Assembly: GCF_000264495.1 (NCBI RefSeq)
Contig: NC_017954.1
Span: forward strand, 1,116,001 to 1,180,000
Direction of reading: 5' to 3'
DNA from: Thermogladius calderae 1633
Lineage (GTDB): Archaea > Thermoproteota > Thermoprotei_A > Sulfolobales > Desulfurococcaceae
Length of the DNA: 64,000 nt
The notes under the pieces are model-generated. The model was not told the DNA's origin. It did no database searches and was given only the letters and a program-made list of their open reading frames with translations. Made by a program: the position numbers and the translations under genes. This document shows, one piece after another, positions 34,904 through 42,815 of the stretch. The first letter of the stretch is position 1. Each line of letters starts with the position of its first letter.

Positions 34904-36721
34904 TCACCTCCTCTTCAACGCGTAGACTGTGAGGGCCGCGATTACGACTATTGCTACTACTCCAACAACCAACCACGTACTGGAGGGCTGGGCGCTGGAC
35001 TGTAGTGCGGGGGTAGTGGTACTCATGCCTGTGGGAGCCGCTGTGGGGCTACTGCTCGTGGGATTGTAAGTGGTGGTCGACGGTGAAGAGGAGGCCAACT
35101 GGACGTTCAGGAAGGTCCTCCAGTCGCTACCGCCGAAGGGGCCGGACGGCCAGTCGTAGTCGAAGCCTGTGAAGGCCTTGCTGTGAGCCTGGACAGCCCA
35201 CACCTCGCAGAGCGGTATGTAGGGGAGGTCGTTGTGGAGCATCTCCTGGAGGCTGTAGGCTATGCTCTTAAGTTCGTCGAGGCTGGTCGCGTTGTAGAGC
35301 TTCTCAAAGGTGGCGTCGTAGACAGGATTGGCGTAGCCGGAGTCGGACACTCCTGTCAGCTTCATGCCGGAGAGGAAGACGTTGAGGAACAAGACGTCGT
35401 TGGGTGCGACAAACCAGTCCCATATGTCCGTGTCGTGGCCCAGGACTATGGTGTCGTTGACCTTCTTCCATATTATAGCGGACATGCTACCGGTGTCCAT
35501 CGGCTGGACGTTGGCCTTAACGCCTATCTGGCCCCACCACTGCGCTATCACCTGCGCCGCCTTAATCGCCTCGGGCATGTTGCTGGGGACTAGCAGGTTG
35601 TACTCGAGCCTCACGCCGCTGGGCGACGCCCTCACCCCGTCGGCCCCCAGCTTGTAGCCGGCCTGGTCTAGTATCTGGGCTGCCAGCGTGAGGTTGAAGC
35701 TGTACGGCTTCAAGTCCTTGTCCGCGAATATGTTGGTCGAGGGCATGACGGTGCCCATCGGCTCTCCGGCGCCAGGCCATCCTATCCCGCAGACGTACGA
35801 GACGTTTATTGCGTGGGCGAGCGCCAGCCTGACGTTCAGGTCTCTCAAGGTGGGGTTGCCTGTGCCGTTTGGGTCAACGTTGAAGGCCAGGTAGAAGTAC
35901 AGCGTAGGCGGCGACTTGAACAAGTAGAGGTTGGGGTTGTTAGCGACCGTTTTTGTCAGCGTGGAGGCGATGTAGGGGCCGACGGCGTCTATGTCCCCAG
36001 CCAGCAGGGCGTTAGTAGCCGAGGTGACGTCGCTGTAGAACTTCACGATTATCCTGTCGACCTTGGGCAGCCAGCTGGGGTAGTAGAAGTTCGGGTTGGG
36101 CTCTAGGACAGCGTACTGCCCCTCCTTGAACTCCACGACCTTCAACGGCCCGCTCCCAATAGGCGGGTTGTCTGGGTAGGTTGAGGGGTCGCTAATACTG
36201 GCCCATATGTGCTTGGGGACTATGGGTATGTTGATGGCGGCCTCGAGCATGAAGAGCGTGGGGCTCGTCACGTAGAACTCGACCGTGTAGTTGTCTAGGA
36301 CCTTGATGCCCTTAACCATGTCCACGTAGGGCGAGAGCGAGCTCCAGCTCTGGTTGGCCAGGTAGTAGCTGTACGCTACGTCCTCGGCGGTGACAGGGTA
36401 GCCGTCTGTGAAAGTAGCGTTGTGCACGAGGTGGAATATTACAGTGTCCCCCTTGATCTCCCAGCTCTCCGCTAGGTCGGGTACGAAGCCCGTGTAGTTC
36501 TCCGTGGGCCTCACAAGCCTACTGTAGACGTCGAGCGTTAGCCACACAGAGATCGTCGCGTAGGTGGTGAAGGGGTTGAACGTGTCGAAGCTAGTACCTC
36601 CCCACCCGACCCTGAACACCTTGGTGGCCTGGGCCACGCCCACCTGTGTGACTGGTAGTATGGAGGCTAGCACAAGAGCCGCGACCAACACCAATACTCC
36701 GGGTCTCCTCAAGCACACCAC
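34904..36721 (-). CDS. Peptide ABC transporter substrate-binding protein, membrane anchored
   Basis: The 605-residue SBP family 5 protein starts with a signal peptide (LVLVAALVLASILPVTQVGVA, ending in AQA). It has the family segment FVPDLAESWEIKGDTVIFHL and DGYPVTAEDVAYSY. A serine/threonine/proline-rich linker and a C-terminal membrane helix with KRR end follow, which anchors the protein outside the membrane as in many archaeal binding proteins. It heads the dpp operon. A 16-base palindrome between TATA and start suggests a repressor. Confidence 0.92.
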   Translation of the reverse strand: MVCLRRPGVLVLVAALVLASILPVTQVGVAQATKVFRVGWGGTSFDTFNPFTTYATISVWLTLDVYSRLVRPTENYTGFVPDLAESWEIKGDTVIFHLVHNATFTDGYPVTAEDVAYSYYLANQSWSSLSPYVDMVKGIKVLDNYTVEFYVTSPTLFMLEAAINIPIVPKHIWASISDPSTYPDNPPIGSGPLKVVEFKEGQYAVLEPNPNFYYPSWLPKVDRIIVKFYSDVTSATNALLAGDIDAVGPYIASTLTKTVANNPNLYLFKSPPTLYFYLAFNVDPNGTGNPTLRDLNVRLALAHAINVSYVCGIGWPGAGEPMGTVMPSTNIFADKDLKPYSFNLTLAAQILDQAGYKLGADGVRASPSGVRLEYNLLVPSNMPEAIKAAQVIAQWWGQIGVKANVQPMDTGSMSAIIWKKVNDTIVLGHDTDIWDWFVAPNDVLFLNVFLSGMKLTGVSDSGYANPVYDATFEKLYNATSLDELKSIAYSLQEMLHNDLPYIPLCEVWAVQAHSKAFTGFDYDWPSGPFGGSDWRTFLNVQLASSSPSTTTYNPTSSSPTAAPTGMSTTTPALQSSAQPSSTWLVVGVVAIVVIAALTVYALKRR

Positions 36722-36729
36722 CCTATAGG

Positions 36730-36760
36730 CGCGGGTTGACCCGCGGTACAGGTATTTAAA
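36730..36760 (-). promoter_or_regulatory. Promoter with operator-like palindrome before the peptide importer operon
   Basis: On the minus strand TTTAAATA (36760-36753) is the TATA box, with the transcription start expected near 36731. The palindrome CGCGGGTCAACCCGCG (36745-36730) spans the start site, the classical position for a repressor in archaea. Confidence 0.55.
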
Positions 36761-36823
36761 GAGTGCTTACGATCGCGTCAAACCCTATACGTGAACGTGT
36801 AACAAATGTAACATACAGATAGA

Positions 36824-37447
36824 TCATGCGAGGAGGGGCTTTAAGACGGCCGCGTAGAGGTGCCTGGCAGCCATCGCTAATAGGGCCACGCCTATCCCGA
36901 TCAACATCAGCGTGTAGAACTGCGTGGAGATTACGAACCCGAGGAACGAGAGGAGGGTGAGCCAGGCGTAGTCTATTGAGACGTGTGAGACGTAGTACCC
37001 CAGCTTAGCGAGCGAGCGGGCTTCGCTGAACACCTTCACTACAGGGAGGCCGACAGTCAGCCACCAGGCTATGAAGTAAGCGTTCAAACCTGTCAACAGG
37101 AAGCCCGCTACGAGTGCCGACAGGAGAGTCGTGGCCCCCGCGGCGTTGCTGCTGGAGGGGTCTAGTGCGGACTTGAACGTGAGGTAGGAGAAGTAGAGGG
37201 CTGAGGCGACGAAAGCAGCGTCTAAGACGAGCCTGACTCTCCTATTCCGTAGAGCCCCGCCTACACCTTTCGCAAGGACCATGGTGAAGGGTAGCTCGAA
37301 GGCCATGTGCCCTGTCGCTATCATGAGACCCCCGAGAGCCCCTACGTAGGCCCCCGAGGCCACTGCGGTAAAGGAGAGTGGGCCCGGTGCAAGGGCGCCA
37401 GTAGAGCTAACCGCCATCACGCTGAGGAGGTTCTTCTTGACGCTCAT
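36824..37447 (-). CDS. LysE-type amino acid exporter
   Basis: The 207-residue membrane protein has six helices, and the LysE-family N-terminal motif GALAPGPLSFTAVASGAYVG (residues 16-35). It probably exports an amino acid or related small molecule. The ATG at 37447 is preceded by a TATA (CTTTAAAA, near 37473-37480), giving an almost leaderless transcript. It is divergent from a double-ACT protein, which could sense the exported amino acid. Confidence 0.78.
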   Translation of the reverse strand: MSVKKNLLSVMAVSSTGALAPGPLSFTAVASGAYVGALGGLMIATGHMAFELPFTMVLAKGVGGALRNRRVRLVLDAAFVASALYFSYLTFKSALDPSSSNAAGATTLLSALVAGFLLTGLNAYFIAWWLTVGLPVVKVFSEARSLAKLGYYVSHVSIDYAWLTLLSFLGFVISTQFYTLMLIGIGVALLAMAARHLYAAVLKPLLA

Positions 37448-37507
37448 GTCTAGACGCCGTTGGGGAGGGTTTTAAAGTGGTTCAGATTAATAAGCGTGTA
37501 TGTACAT

Positions 37508-37529
37508 CCTGTTTCAGTGTTGAAACAGG
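37508..37529. promoter_or_regulatory. Palindromic operator between the LysE exporter and the ACT-domain gene
   Basis: CCTGTTTCA and TGAAACAGG form a perfect 9-bp inverted repeat with a GTGT loop. It falls around the expected transcription start of the ACT gene (TATA-like ATTAATAAG near 37486-37494). Confidence 0.6.
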
Positions 37530-37556
37530 TAGAACACTAACCAATGGTGTGCGGCC

Positions 37557-38237
37557 GTGGAGGAGAAGAAGGAGTCTATCACGGGTGTCGTCGAGAGGAT
37601 CGTTGAGAACAGCCCGCTTCTCAAAGAGTGTCTGGCGTCCGGTGTCGCGAACTACTCTAGTATGGCCAGGATGATCAAACCCGTGGTAGACGAGGAGCTG
37701 GGCTTCGACGCGTCTGTCGAGAGCATTAAAGTGGCCCTTGTCAGGCTGTCGAGGAAGATGAGCCCGCTAGACGTGTCGAGCGTCGAGAAGATCCTCAACG
37801 AGACGAGTATCGAGGTGAAGACCAGGGTCACCGTCATGACCTACGACTCGAGCTCGACCCGAGACGTGCTGCGTGTCGTCTCGGGCGTCCAGGGCGCCCG
37901 TTTCCTGTCGGTGGTCACTGGTATAACGAACGTGACGGTGATGGTTGGCGACGAGCAGGCTAGGCTATTCACCGAGGGCGTTGGGTCTAGGCCGCTCTTC
38001 CACCAGGGAGGGCTTACAGCAATAGTCCTCGTGAGCCCCGTGGAGAACGTTTACACGCCGGGGCTAATAGCGTACATAACCAGCCTCCTCGCCCAGGCCG
38101 GGATAAACATTATACAGATAACCTCCAGCTACAGCGAGACGGTGATAGTTGTCTCCCCGGAGGACACGATGAAGGCCTTCAACGTACTCAACGACGCGAT
38201 CTCGAGGGCCAGGAAAAAGTCTGGGAGGCGGGTTTGA
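37557..38237 (+). CDS. ACT-domain regulatory protein
   Basis: The 226-residue protein has an N-terminal helical region (residues 1-85) that resembles a small DNA-binding or helical bundle domain (SMARMIKPVVDEELGFDASVESI). Two ACT-like beta-alpha-beta units follow: residues 85-145 (VKTRVTVMTYDSSS) and 150-220 (LTAIVLVSPVENVYTPGLIAYI). ACT domains bind amino acids. The GTG start follows GCGGCC and lies next to a palindrome. A role as amino-acid-responsive regulator of itself and the divergent exporter is inferred from position. Confidence 0.68.
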   Translation: MEEKKESITGVVERIVENSPLLKECLASGVANYSSMARMIKPVVDEELGFDASVESIKVALVRLSRKMSPLDVSSVEKILNETSIEVKTRVTVMTYDSSSTRDVLRVVSGVQGARFLSVVTGITNVTVMVGDEQARLFTEGVGSRPLFHQGGLTAIVLVSPVENVYTPGLIAYITSLLAQAGINIIQITSSYSETVIVVSPEDTMKAFNVLNDAISRARKKSGRRV

Positions 38238-38413
38238 CGGCACGTCTCTATGGCGGAAGGGCTTCTGGCTTTACTAAACGCGTTTACGCCCAGCTCCTCA
38301 GCTACCCTTACACTACCCCATGCTAACTAGTTGTAACCCCTCATCAAACGTGGCACCAGGCGATACGCGAAAAACGGGTGGGAAAAACAACTGTGGTAAT
38401 TAAACCTAGGCCG

Positions 38414-38881
38414 CTAAGGGAGGACGACCTGGACTGGGTAGGTCTTGCCGCTCGCGGTGTGTAGCTTGATCTCGACCTGCTGACCAGGAGAGAACGCCAG
38501 CGCCTGGCCAGAGCCTTTCGGGATGTACAGCTGTATACTTGTGTCTTGTCCTGGAGAGAGCGTGATCGGTAAGGGGGTCGGAGACGCGAGTGATATAGTG
38601 GCCCCTGCTGGAGATGTTAGCGTTATGGACGTGTACGGTATCCCGTTCACGAATATCTGGTCTATCGTGGCCGTCGTTGTACCAGCGTTTTTAACGGACA
38701 GGTATACGTCCCACCCCGCCCCGCCGGTTCTCGCCAGAGCGTAGGCGTTGACTATCTGGAGGTTCTCGGTGCCGGTGAAGCCCCCGACCAGGCCTGTCAT
38801 CCAGAGGGCTACAGCGATCGCGACGGCTATTGTCACCGCGACGATGATGACGGTGGCTATGACCGGGCTTATTGCCCTCAC
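38414..38881 (-). CDS. Archaeal type IV pilin / archaellin N-terminal domain protein
   Basis: GTG 38881 gives MRAISPVIATVIIVAVTIAVAIAVA, a very short leader followed by the ISPVIA hydrophobic stem typical of archaeal pilins (DUF1628-like). The rest is a beta-rich domain of about 120 residues (NAGTTTATIDQIFVNG). The alternative start at 38890 adds MENV but lacks a spaced ribosome site, whereas GGGGGTGG sits 5 bases before 38881. A strong TATA box precedes it, suggesting high expression. It may be the major filament subunit for the machinery encoded at 44-55 kb. Confidence 0.8.
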   Translation of the reverse strand: MRAISPVIATVIIVAVTIAVAIAVALWMTGLVGGFTGTENLQIVNAYALARTGGAGWDVYLSVKNAGTTTATIDQIFVNGIPYTSITLTSPAGATISLASPTPLPITLSPGQDTSIQLYIPKGSGQALAFSPGQQVEIKLHTASGKTYPVQVVLP

Positions 38882-38919
38882 GTTTTCCACCCCCGGTATA
38901 GTAGTATTGGCTGGCTTAA

Positions 38920-38927
38920 CTTATAAG
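38920..38927 (-). promoter_or_regulatory. TATA box of the pilin gene
   Basis: The palindromic CTTATAAG stands in AT-rich sequence 39 bases before the pilin start. A transcription start near 38898 would leave a short leader containing the GGGGGTGG ribosome site. Confidence 0.6.
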
Positions 38928-39062
38928 TGTTACAATAATATTCCTGCGGAGATTGCTTAGGGTAATATTCGGGTATTAAACTGTCTCTTTTCACCATAAA
39001 TGTTCCCTTTACCTCAACACTTTTATCCCGCCCCTTACAAGATTTTATTTAGGTCGACAGCT

Positions 39063-39914
39063 ATGCTTAGGAGGCTATTCGGCGGTAGGCCCCTGCGGGG
39101 GCGTAGAGGGCCCAGTATCGAGGTTGACACCGCGATATACGCGGGTGGCAAGTACTACACTGCTCTCCTCCTAGAGCTTGTTAACAAGCCCGGTGTAGTA
39201 GCGAGGATCGTGGACGAGATCGCCAAGAGGAGAATCAACATCGTCAAGGTGACGACCCCGTACCTCGTGACAGGGGACAGGGGGCACCTCCTGATCATAC
39301 TCGAGGACTGCGACGAGAAGTGCGCGGGGGAGCTCAAGAGGGTTCTCGAGGGGATGAGAGAAACCGTCCTCGCGGTGGAAGCGGCGAGCGGCATGGACAT
39401 ATTCCTATTCCCGAAGCTGGGCGAGCTCAGGTTCTTAAACGAGAGGGGGCTGGTCCTCTCGGCGGGGATGGTAGCGGAGGCCCTTAGAACGGCCTCTAGG
39501 AGCGTCGGAAGGACGGAACACAGCAGCGTGCTCAGGTTCGCCGGGAGGGGCGTGGGGAGGTACGTGTACCAGGGCGTGTACTCGCTTATGTCGGCCCCGC
39601 AGTCCCCCGAAGCCCAGTTGAAGCTCTCCCTCGACTTCCTCGTAGACATGTTCAAGGCTCTGGGGCTGGGGGACGCGGAGTACGATGTACGCGGGTTGGA
39701 GGTCAGGTTCAAGGTCAAGGACAACTTCGAGTGTGCGGCAGCTAAAGAGGCTGGACTCATCGGACCAACAGGGCACTTCACTAGCGGGCTGATCGAGGGG
39801 TTCCTCGAAGGGGTCTTCGGTAGGAGAGTCGAGGTCGTCGAGGAGAAGTGCATAGCGCGCGGCGACCACCACTGCGAGTTCAGGGCTATGATGTACGAGG
39901 CGATCCCCGGGTAG
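39063..39914 (+). CDS. ACT-V4R domain sensor protein
   Basis: The 283-residue protein combines an N-terminal ACT-like domain (YTALLLELVNKPGVVARIVD, residues 31-100) with a C-terminal V4R (4-vinyl reductase) domain (residues 130-283). The V4R domain ends in ECAAAKEAGLIG, GLIEGFLEGVFG and CIARGDHHCEF, with cysteines that may bind zinc. V4R domains sense small hydrophobic ligands. ATG 39063 is used; the longer frame from 39000 runs through the promoter region. It is followed by a small winged-helix gene, which suggests a sensor/regulator pair. Confidence 0.75.
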   Translation: MLRRLFGGRPLRGRRGPSIEVDTAIYAGGKYYTALLLELVNKPGVVARIVDEIAKRRINIVKVTTPYLVTGDRGHLLIILEDCDEKCAGELKRVLEGMRETVLAVEAASGMDIFLFPKLGELRFLNERGLVLSAGMVAEALRTASRSVGRTEHSSVLRFAGRGVGRYVYQGVYSLMSAPQSPEAQLKLSLDFLVDMFKALGLGDAEYDVRGLEVRFKVKDNFECAAAKEAGLIGPTGHFTSGLIEGFLEGVFGRRVEVVEEKCIARGDHHCEFRAMMYEAIPG

Positions 39915-40005
39915 GGCTACACCATCTCAGCCTAGATCCCCTTTCTAAAAGCCCGACCTGTTTTAAAGGATCCCTAGATCCAATGGATCAGATCGGGTGT
40001 GTGGA

Positions 40006-40200
40006 GTGTCCGAGACTAAGACCGCCAAGGAGATAGTCCTCGAGGTTTTGAAGAGAGAGAAGAGGCCTTTAACGCCGAAAGAGATACAGAAGCTGACAAA
40101 CCTGAACTACAACACTGTGAGGGGCAGGCTACAGGACCTCAAGAAGGCGGGGCTGGCCGTGAGGACCGAGCAGGGCTGGGTATACAAGGAGAGGAAGTAG
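40006..40200 (+). CDS. Small winged-helix DNA-binding protein
   Basis: The 64-residue protein (MSETKTAKEIVLEVLKREKRP...) is a single winged helix. LTPKEIQKLTNLNYNTVRGR is the helix-turn-helix and AVRTEQGWVYKE the wing. GTG 40006 has a GGTG site 6 bases upstream; GTG 39997 is the alternative. Its close downstream position to the V4R protein suggests joint action. Confidence 0.72.
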   Translation: MSETKTAKEIVLEVLKREKRPLTPKEIQKLTNLNYNTVRGRLQDLKKAGLAVRTEQGWVYKERK

Positions 40201-40267
40201 CCTTCGTACCGCGACCGCCATCACGTTTTTAGCCACCTAAACACCATTTTTCCCACAAGGTGGTTTG

Positions 40268-41758
40268 TTGAGCCTTAGCAACCTTTCCTGGAAGGAGATA
40301 AGCGACCCTATTTACGGGCACGTCTACTACAACAAGGAGATCGAGGAGAGGGTTTTAGGCACACTCCCCGTCCAGAGGCTCAGGTACATACTGCAGTTGC
40401 AGACAGCCCACCTCGTCTACCCGGGGGCAGTCCACACGAGGTTCCAGCACAGTATAGGCGTGATGCACCTCGCGGGCATAATGGCCGAGGACGTCCTCAG
40501 GAAGCTTGTGAGGTTCGTGGGGCCCGAGGCCCTTGGTGGCTACAGTATAGACGAGCTCGTGGAGGCGGGCAGGTTAGCGGGCTTACTCCACGACATCGGC
40601 CACGGTCCGTTCGGCCACACCTTTGAAGAGGCTGTGCTCTGGCGTGGGGGCGTCGAGCCGGAGGTCGCGAACCACGAGAGAGTGGGGCTACTGGTGTACA
40701 GGCACACCTTGAAGGACCTAGTAGACAGCCTGGGTAAGAGGAGCGGGTTCAGCGACCTGGCGGGCGTAGTGGAGGAGCTGCTCGGCCCGGAGGAGCCCCG
40801 CGCACCCGTCCTAAGGCTTGTGAGGAGGGTGATCAAGGACAGCTACTACCCCGCCGACGTCCTGGACTTCCTGAGGCGGGACAGCTACTACGCGGGCACG
40901 GGCGAGTACGGGTCTATCAACTACGAAAAGCTGGTCAAGAACACCTACCCTAACCCCAGGGACGTCTCGGAGCTGGTGCTGGAGAGGGGCGGGCTCGGGG
41001 AGTTCAAGGCCTACATGACCGCCAAGGCGAGCATGTACCACCACGTCTACTACCACAGCGTTGCTAGGGCCTTCGACAGGATCCTCTACGACATACTCGT
41101 GCTACTCGACGAGGAGCTCGGGTTGAGGAGCGCCGTCAACGCTGTTGCCAGGGGGGAGGTGAGGGACTTCCTGCTCCTGACGGACGCGGGGCTCTACGAC
41201 CTGATGCTTAGAGAGTCGGTGAGGGAGGGAAGTAGGGTGGGCCAGCTTGCGAGAGCGCTTCTAGTTGAGAGGAAGCCGTCGTGGAAGCGGGTGGGGAGGG
41301 AGGTGGTGGTAACGCCCTTCAAGAGGGGTTGGAGCACGCTTAAAGTCCTGAGGCTGGCCTACGATAAGAGTATCAGGGAGAGAGTGAGACGAGAGCTCGA
41401 AGAGGAGCTCGCGGGGGCTGTCGGCTTGGCGAGGGAGGACATCTGGGTGGACGTCGTGGACATTACACCGCTACCTAGGAGCGTGATCTACTCGCTCAAG
41501 GGAGAGCCGCTCATAGCTCTCGGGACCTGCGAGGTGTCGGGGAACAGGATAGTGCTGGACAACCCGCTAGACCTTGTCGCGGAGGGCTTACCGCTCACGG
41601 TGCTGGTTAGAGGCTACGTTAGGAGGGAGAAGTACAGCATGGACTACGAGCCCAGGTTCTCGGCTGTGGTCAACGACTACCTCGAGGAGCTGGCCGGCGA
41701 GATCCCAGAGTCGGCCGTCGACTTGGAGGCTTACCAGCACATGAAGATAACCTCTTGA
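40268..41758 (+). CDS. HD-domain phosphohydrolase (COG1078, SAMHD1-like)
   Basis: The protein of about 496 residues shows the metal-binding HD pattern: HTRFQHSIGVMHLAG, then GLLHDIGHGPFGHTFE and a later aspartate near DVLDFLRRDSYY. COG1078 enzymes hydrolyse (deoxy)nucleoside triphosphates or related compounds; SAMHD1 uses this to limit viruses. Here a housekeeping dNTP role is the default. TTG 40268 follows a GGTGG site. A series of three small unknown genes follows directly, with 10-base or overlapping spacing, so they may form an operon. Confidence 0.85.
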   Translation: MSLSNLSWKEISDPIYGHVYYNKEIEERVLGTLPVQRLRYILQLQTAHLVYPGAVHTRFQHSIGVMHLAGIMAEDVLRKLVRFVGPEALGGYSIDELVEAGRLAGLLHDIGHGPFGHTFEEAVLWRGGVEPEVANHERVGLLVYRHTLKDLVDSLGKRSGFSDLAGVVEELLGPEEPRAPVLRLVRRVIKDSYYPADVLDFLRRDSYYAGTGEYGSINYEKLVKNTYPNPRDVSELVLERGGLGEFKAYMTAKASMYHHVYYHSVARAFDRILYDILVLLDEELGLRSAVNAVARGEVRDFLLLTDAGLYDLMLRESVREGSRVGQLARALLVERKPSWKRVGREVVVTPFKRGWSTLKVLRLAYDKSIRERVRRELEEELAGAVGLAREDIWVDVVDITPLPRSVIYSLKGEPLIALGTCEVSGNRIVLDNPLDLVAEGLPLTVLVRGYVRREKYSMDYEPRFSAVVNDYLEELAGEIPESAVDLEAYQHMKITS

Positions 41759-41768
41759 GGTGGCGGCC

Positions 41769-42023
41769 GTGGGCAAGGTCGTCCTCTACCTCTACCCCAT
41801 GTTCGAGGAGTACGCGGTTAAGGCCTTCTACTACAGCGACGAGGGGAGGCTCGCTGAGACCTGGGAGTTCAAGGAGGTCAAGAACGTCGTGATAACGGCC
41901 AAGCAGGTCTCCCTCAGCAGGCAGCTGGCTAAAGAGCCCCTGGCAATAGTCGTGGACGTCGAGAGGCCTGTAGTAGAGTTCAAAGGGGGGGTCCTGAAGA
42001 TCGCTGGTGGTGGCCGTGAGTAG
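41769..42023 (+). CDS. Conserved-looking hypothetical protein, 84 residues
   Basis: GTG 41769 lies 6 bases after a GGTGG ribosome site and gives MGKVVLYLYPMFEEYAVKAF. It is a small alpha/beta protein with strands KNVVITAKQVSL and LAIVVDVERPVVEFKGG. No family is recognised. It follows the HD phosphohydrolase by 10 bases and overlaps the next gene by 8 bases. Confidence 0.6.
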   Translation: MGKVVLYLYPMFEEYAVKAFYYSDEGRLAETWEFKEVKNVVITAKQVSLSRQLAKEPLAIVVDVERPVVEFKGGVLKIAGGGRE

Positions 42024-42444
42024 CGTAGTGGGAGAGTTCCAGGTGGAGTCCTCGAAGAGCAAGAGCGGGAAGCACGTACTGTACAGCAACGTCTACGTGT
42101 ACTCGAGAGCCGCCTCCAGGATACTCCCCTGCGATAAGTACATCGCGTCATCCTCCGAGGCCAAGCCCGTGTACGTCAGGGGTAGGGCTAAAAGGGTCAG
42201 CTTGAGGGTCGAGAAAGGGGACTTCGTCATCTACGTGTGGATGGTTAGGAACTACCTGAAGAGGGTGAAGGGGTATATCCTGCTGTTCAACCACAACGGC
42301 GAGCTTGTCTACAAGGCCAAGTACGTCGACGGAAGCCTACGGAGGAGCGTGGGGAGCCCTGTCTACGCGTGGCTCGTGAGGCTGTTCGTGGAGCAGCTGA
42401 AGATCCCCGTGAAGGAGACTAAGTTGGGTGACGAGGGTGCCTAG
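42016..42444 (+). CDS. Hypothetical protein, 142 residues
   Basis: GTG 42016 follows GGTGGTGG and gives MSSVVGEFQVESSKSKSGKH. The sequence is basic and beta-rich (YVRGRAKRVSLRVEKGDFVIYVWMVRNY in pieces) with a C-terminal helix LVRLFVEQLKIPV. No domain is recognised; the basic strands could bind nucleic acid. It overlaps both neighbouring genes, so it is part of the HD-phosphohydrolase gene series. Confidence 0.58.
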   Translation: MSSVVGEFQVESSKSKSGKHVLYSNVYVYSRAASRILPCDKYIASSSEAKPVYVRGRAKRVSLRVEKGDFVIYVWMVRNYLKRVKGYILLFNHNGELVYKAKYVDGSLRRSVGSPVYAWLVRLFVEQLKIPVKETKLGDEGA

Positions 42445-42814
42445 CATACTGGAGCTCGCCGAGAGGGTCCTGAAGGCTTTCAAGCACTACGAGGCCTTCA
42501 TATTCGAGGCTAGCGAGCTAGCGCAGGTGAGAGAGCTGGTGGCGAAGAGCGAGCTCACGGGGCTCGTGGTCATAAGGCGGGTTGACCCGAGATACGAGGA
42601 CATCTACATCATGGCCCCCTGGTCTCTGGACTTCGAGAAGGACTGCCTGAGCAAGATACAGCAGCTGCTCGCGGAGGGGAGGCTGAGCCCGGAGGAGTAC
42701 AAGAGGAAGAGGCTGAGCCTCCTAGAGCAGTGCGTCAACAGCATGGAGAAGGAGAGGGCTAGGCTTATAATAGGAAAGTTGGAGAACTACATTAAGAGCA
42801 TTAAAGGAGCCTGA
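42428..42814 (+). CDS. Hypothetical helical protein, 128 residues
   Basis: It starts at 42428 within the preceding gene (17-base overlap). It is mainly helical, with ILELAERVLKAFKHYEAFIF, a short strand LTGLVVIRRVDP, and a C-terminal coiled region rich in E, K and R. The stop nearly touches the next ATG. Function is unknown; context suggests co-expression with the two small proteins before it. Confidence 0.58.
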   Translation: MTRVPSILELAERVLKAFKHYEAFIFEASELAQVRELVAKSELTGLVVIRRVDPRYEDIYIMAPWSLDFEKDCLSKIQQLLAEGRLSPEEYKRKRLSLLEQCVNSMEKERARLIIGKLENYIKSIKGA

Positions 42815-42815
42815 G

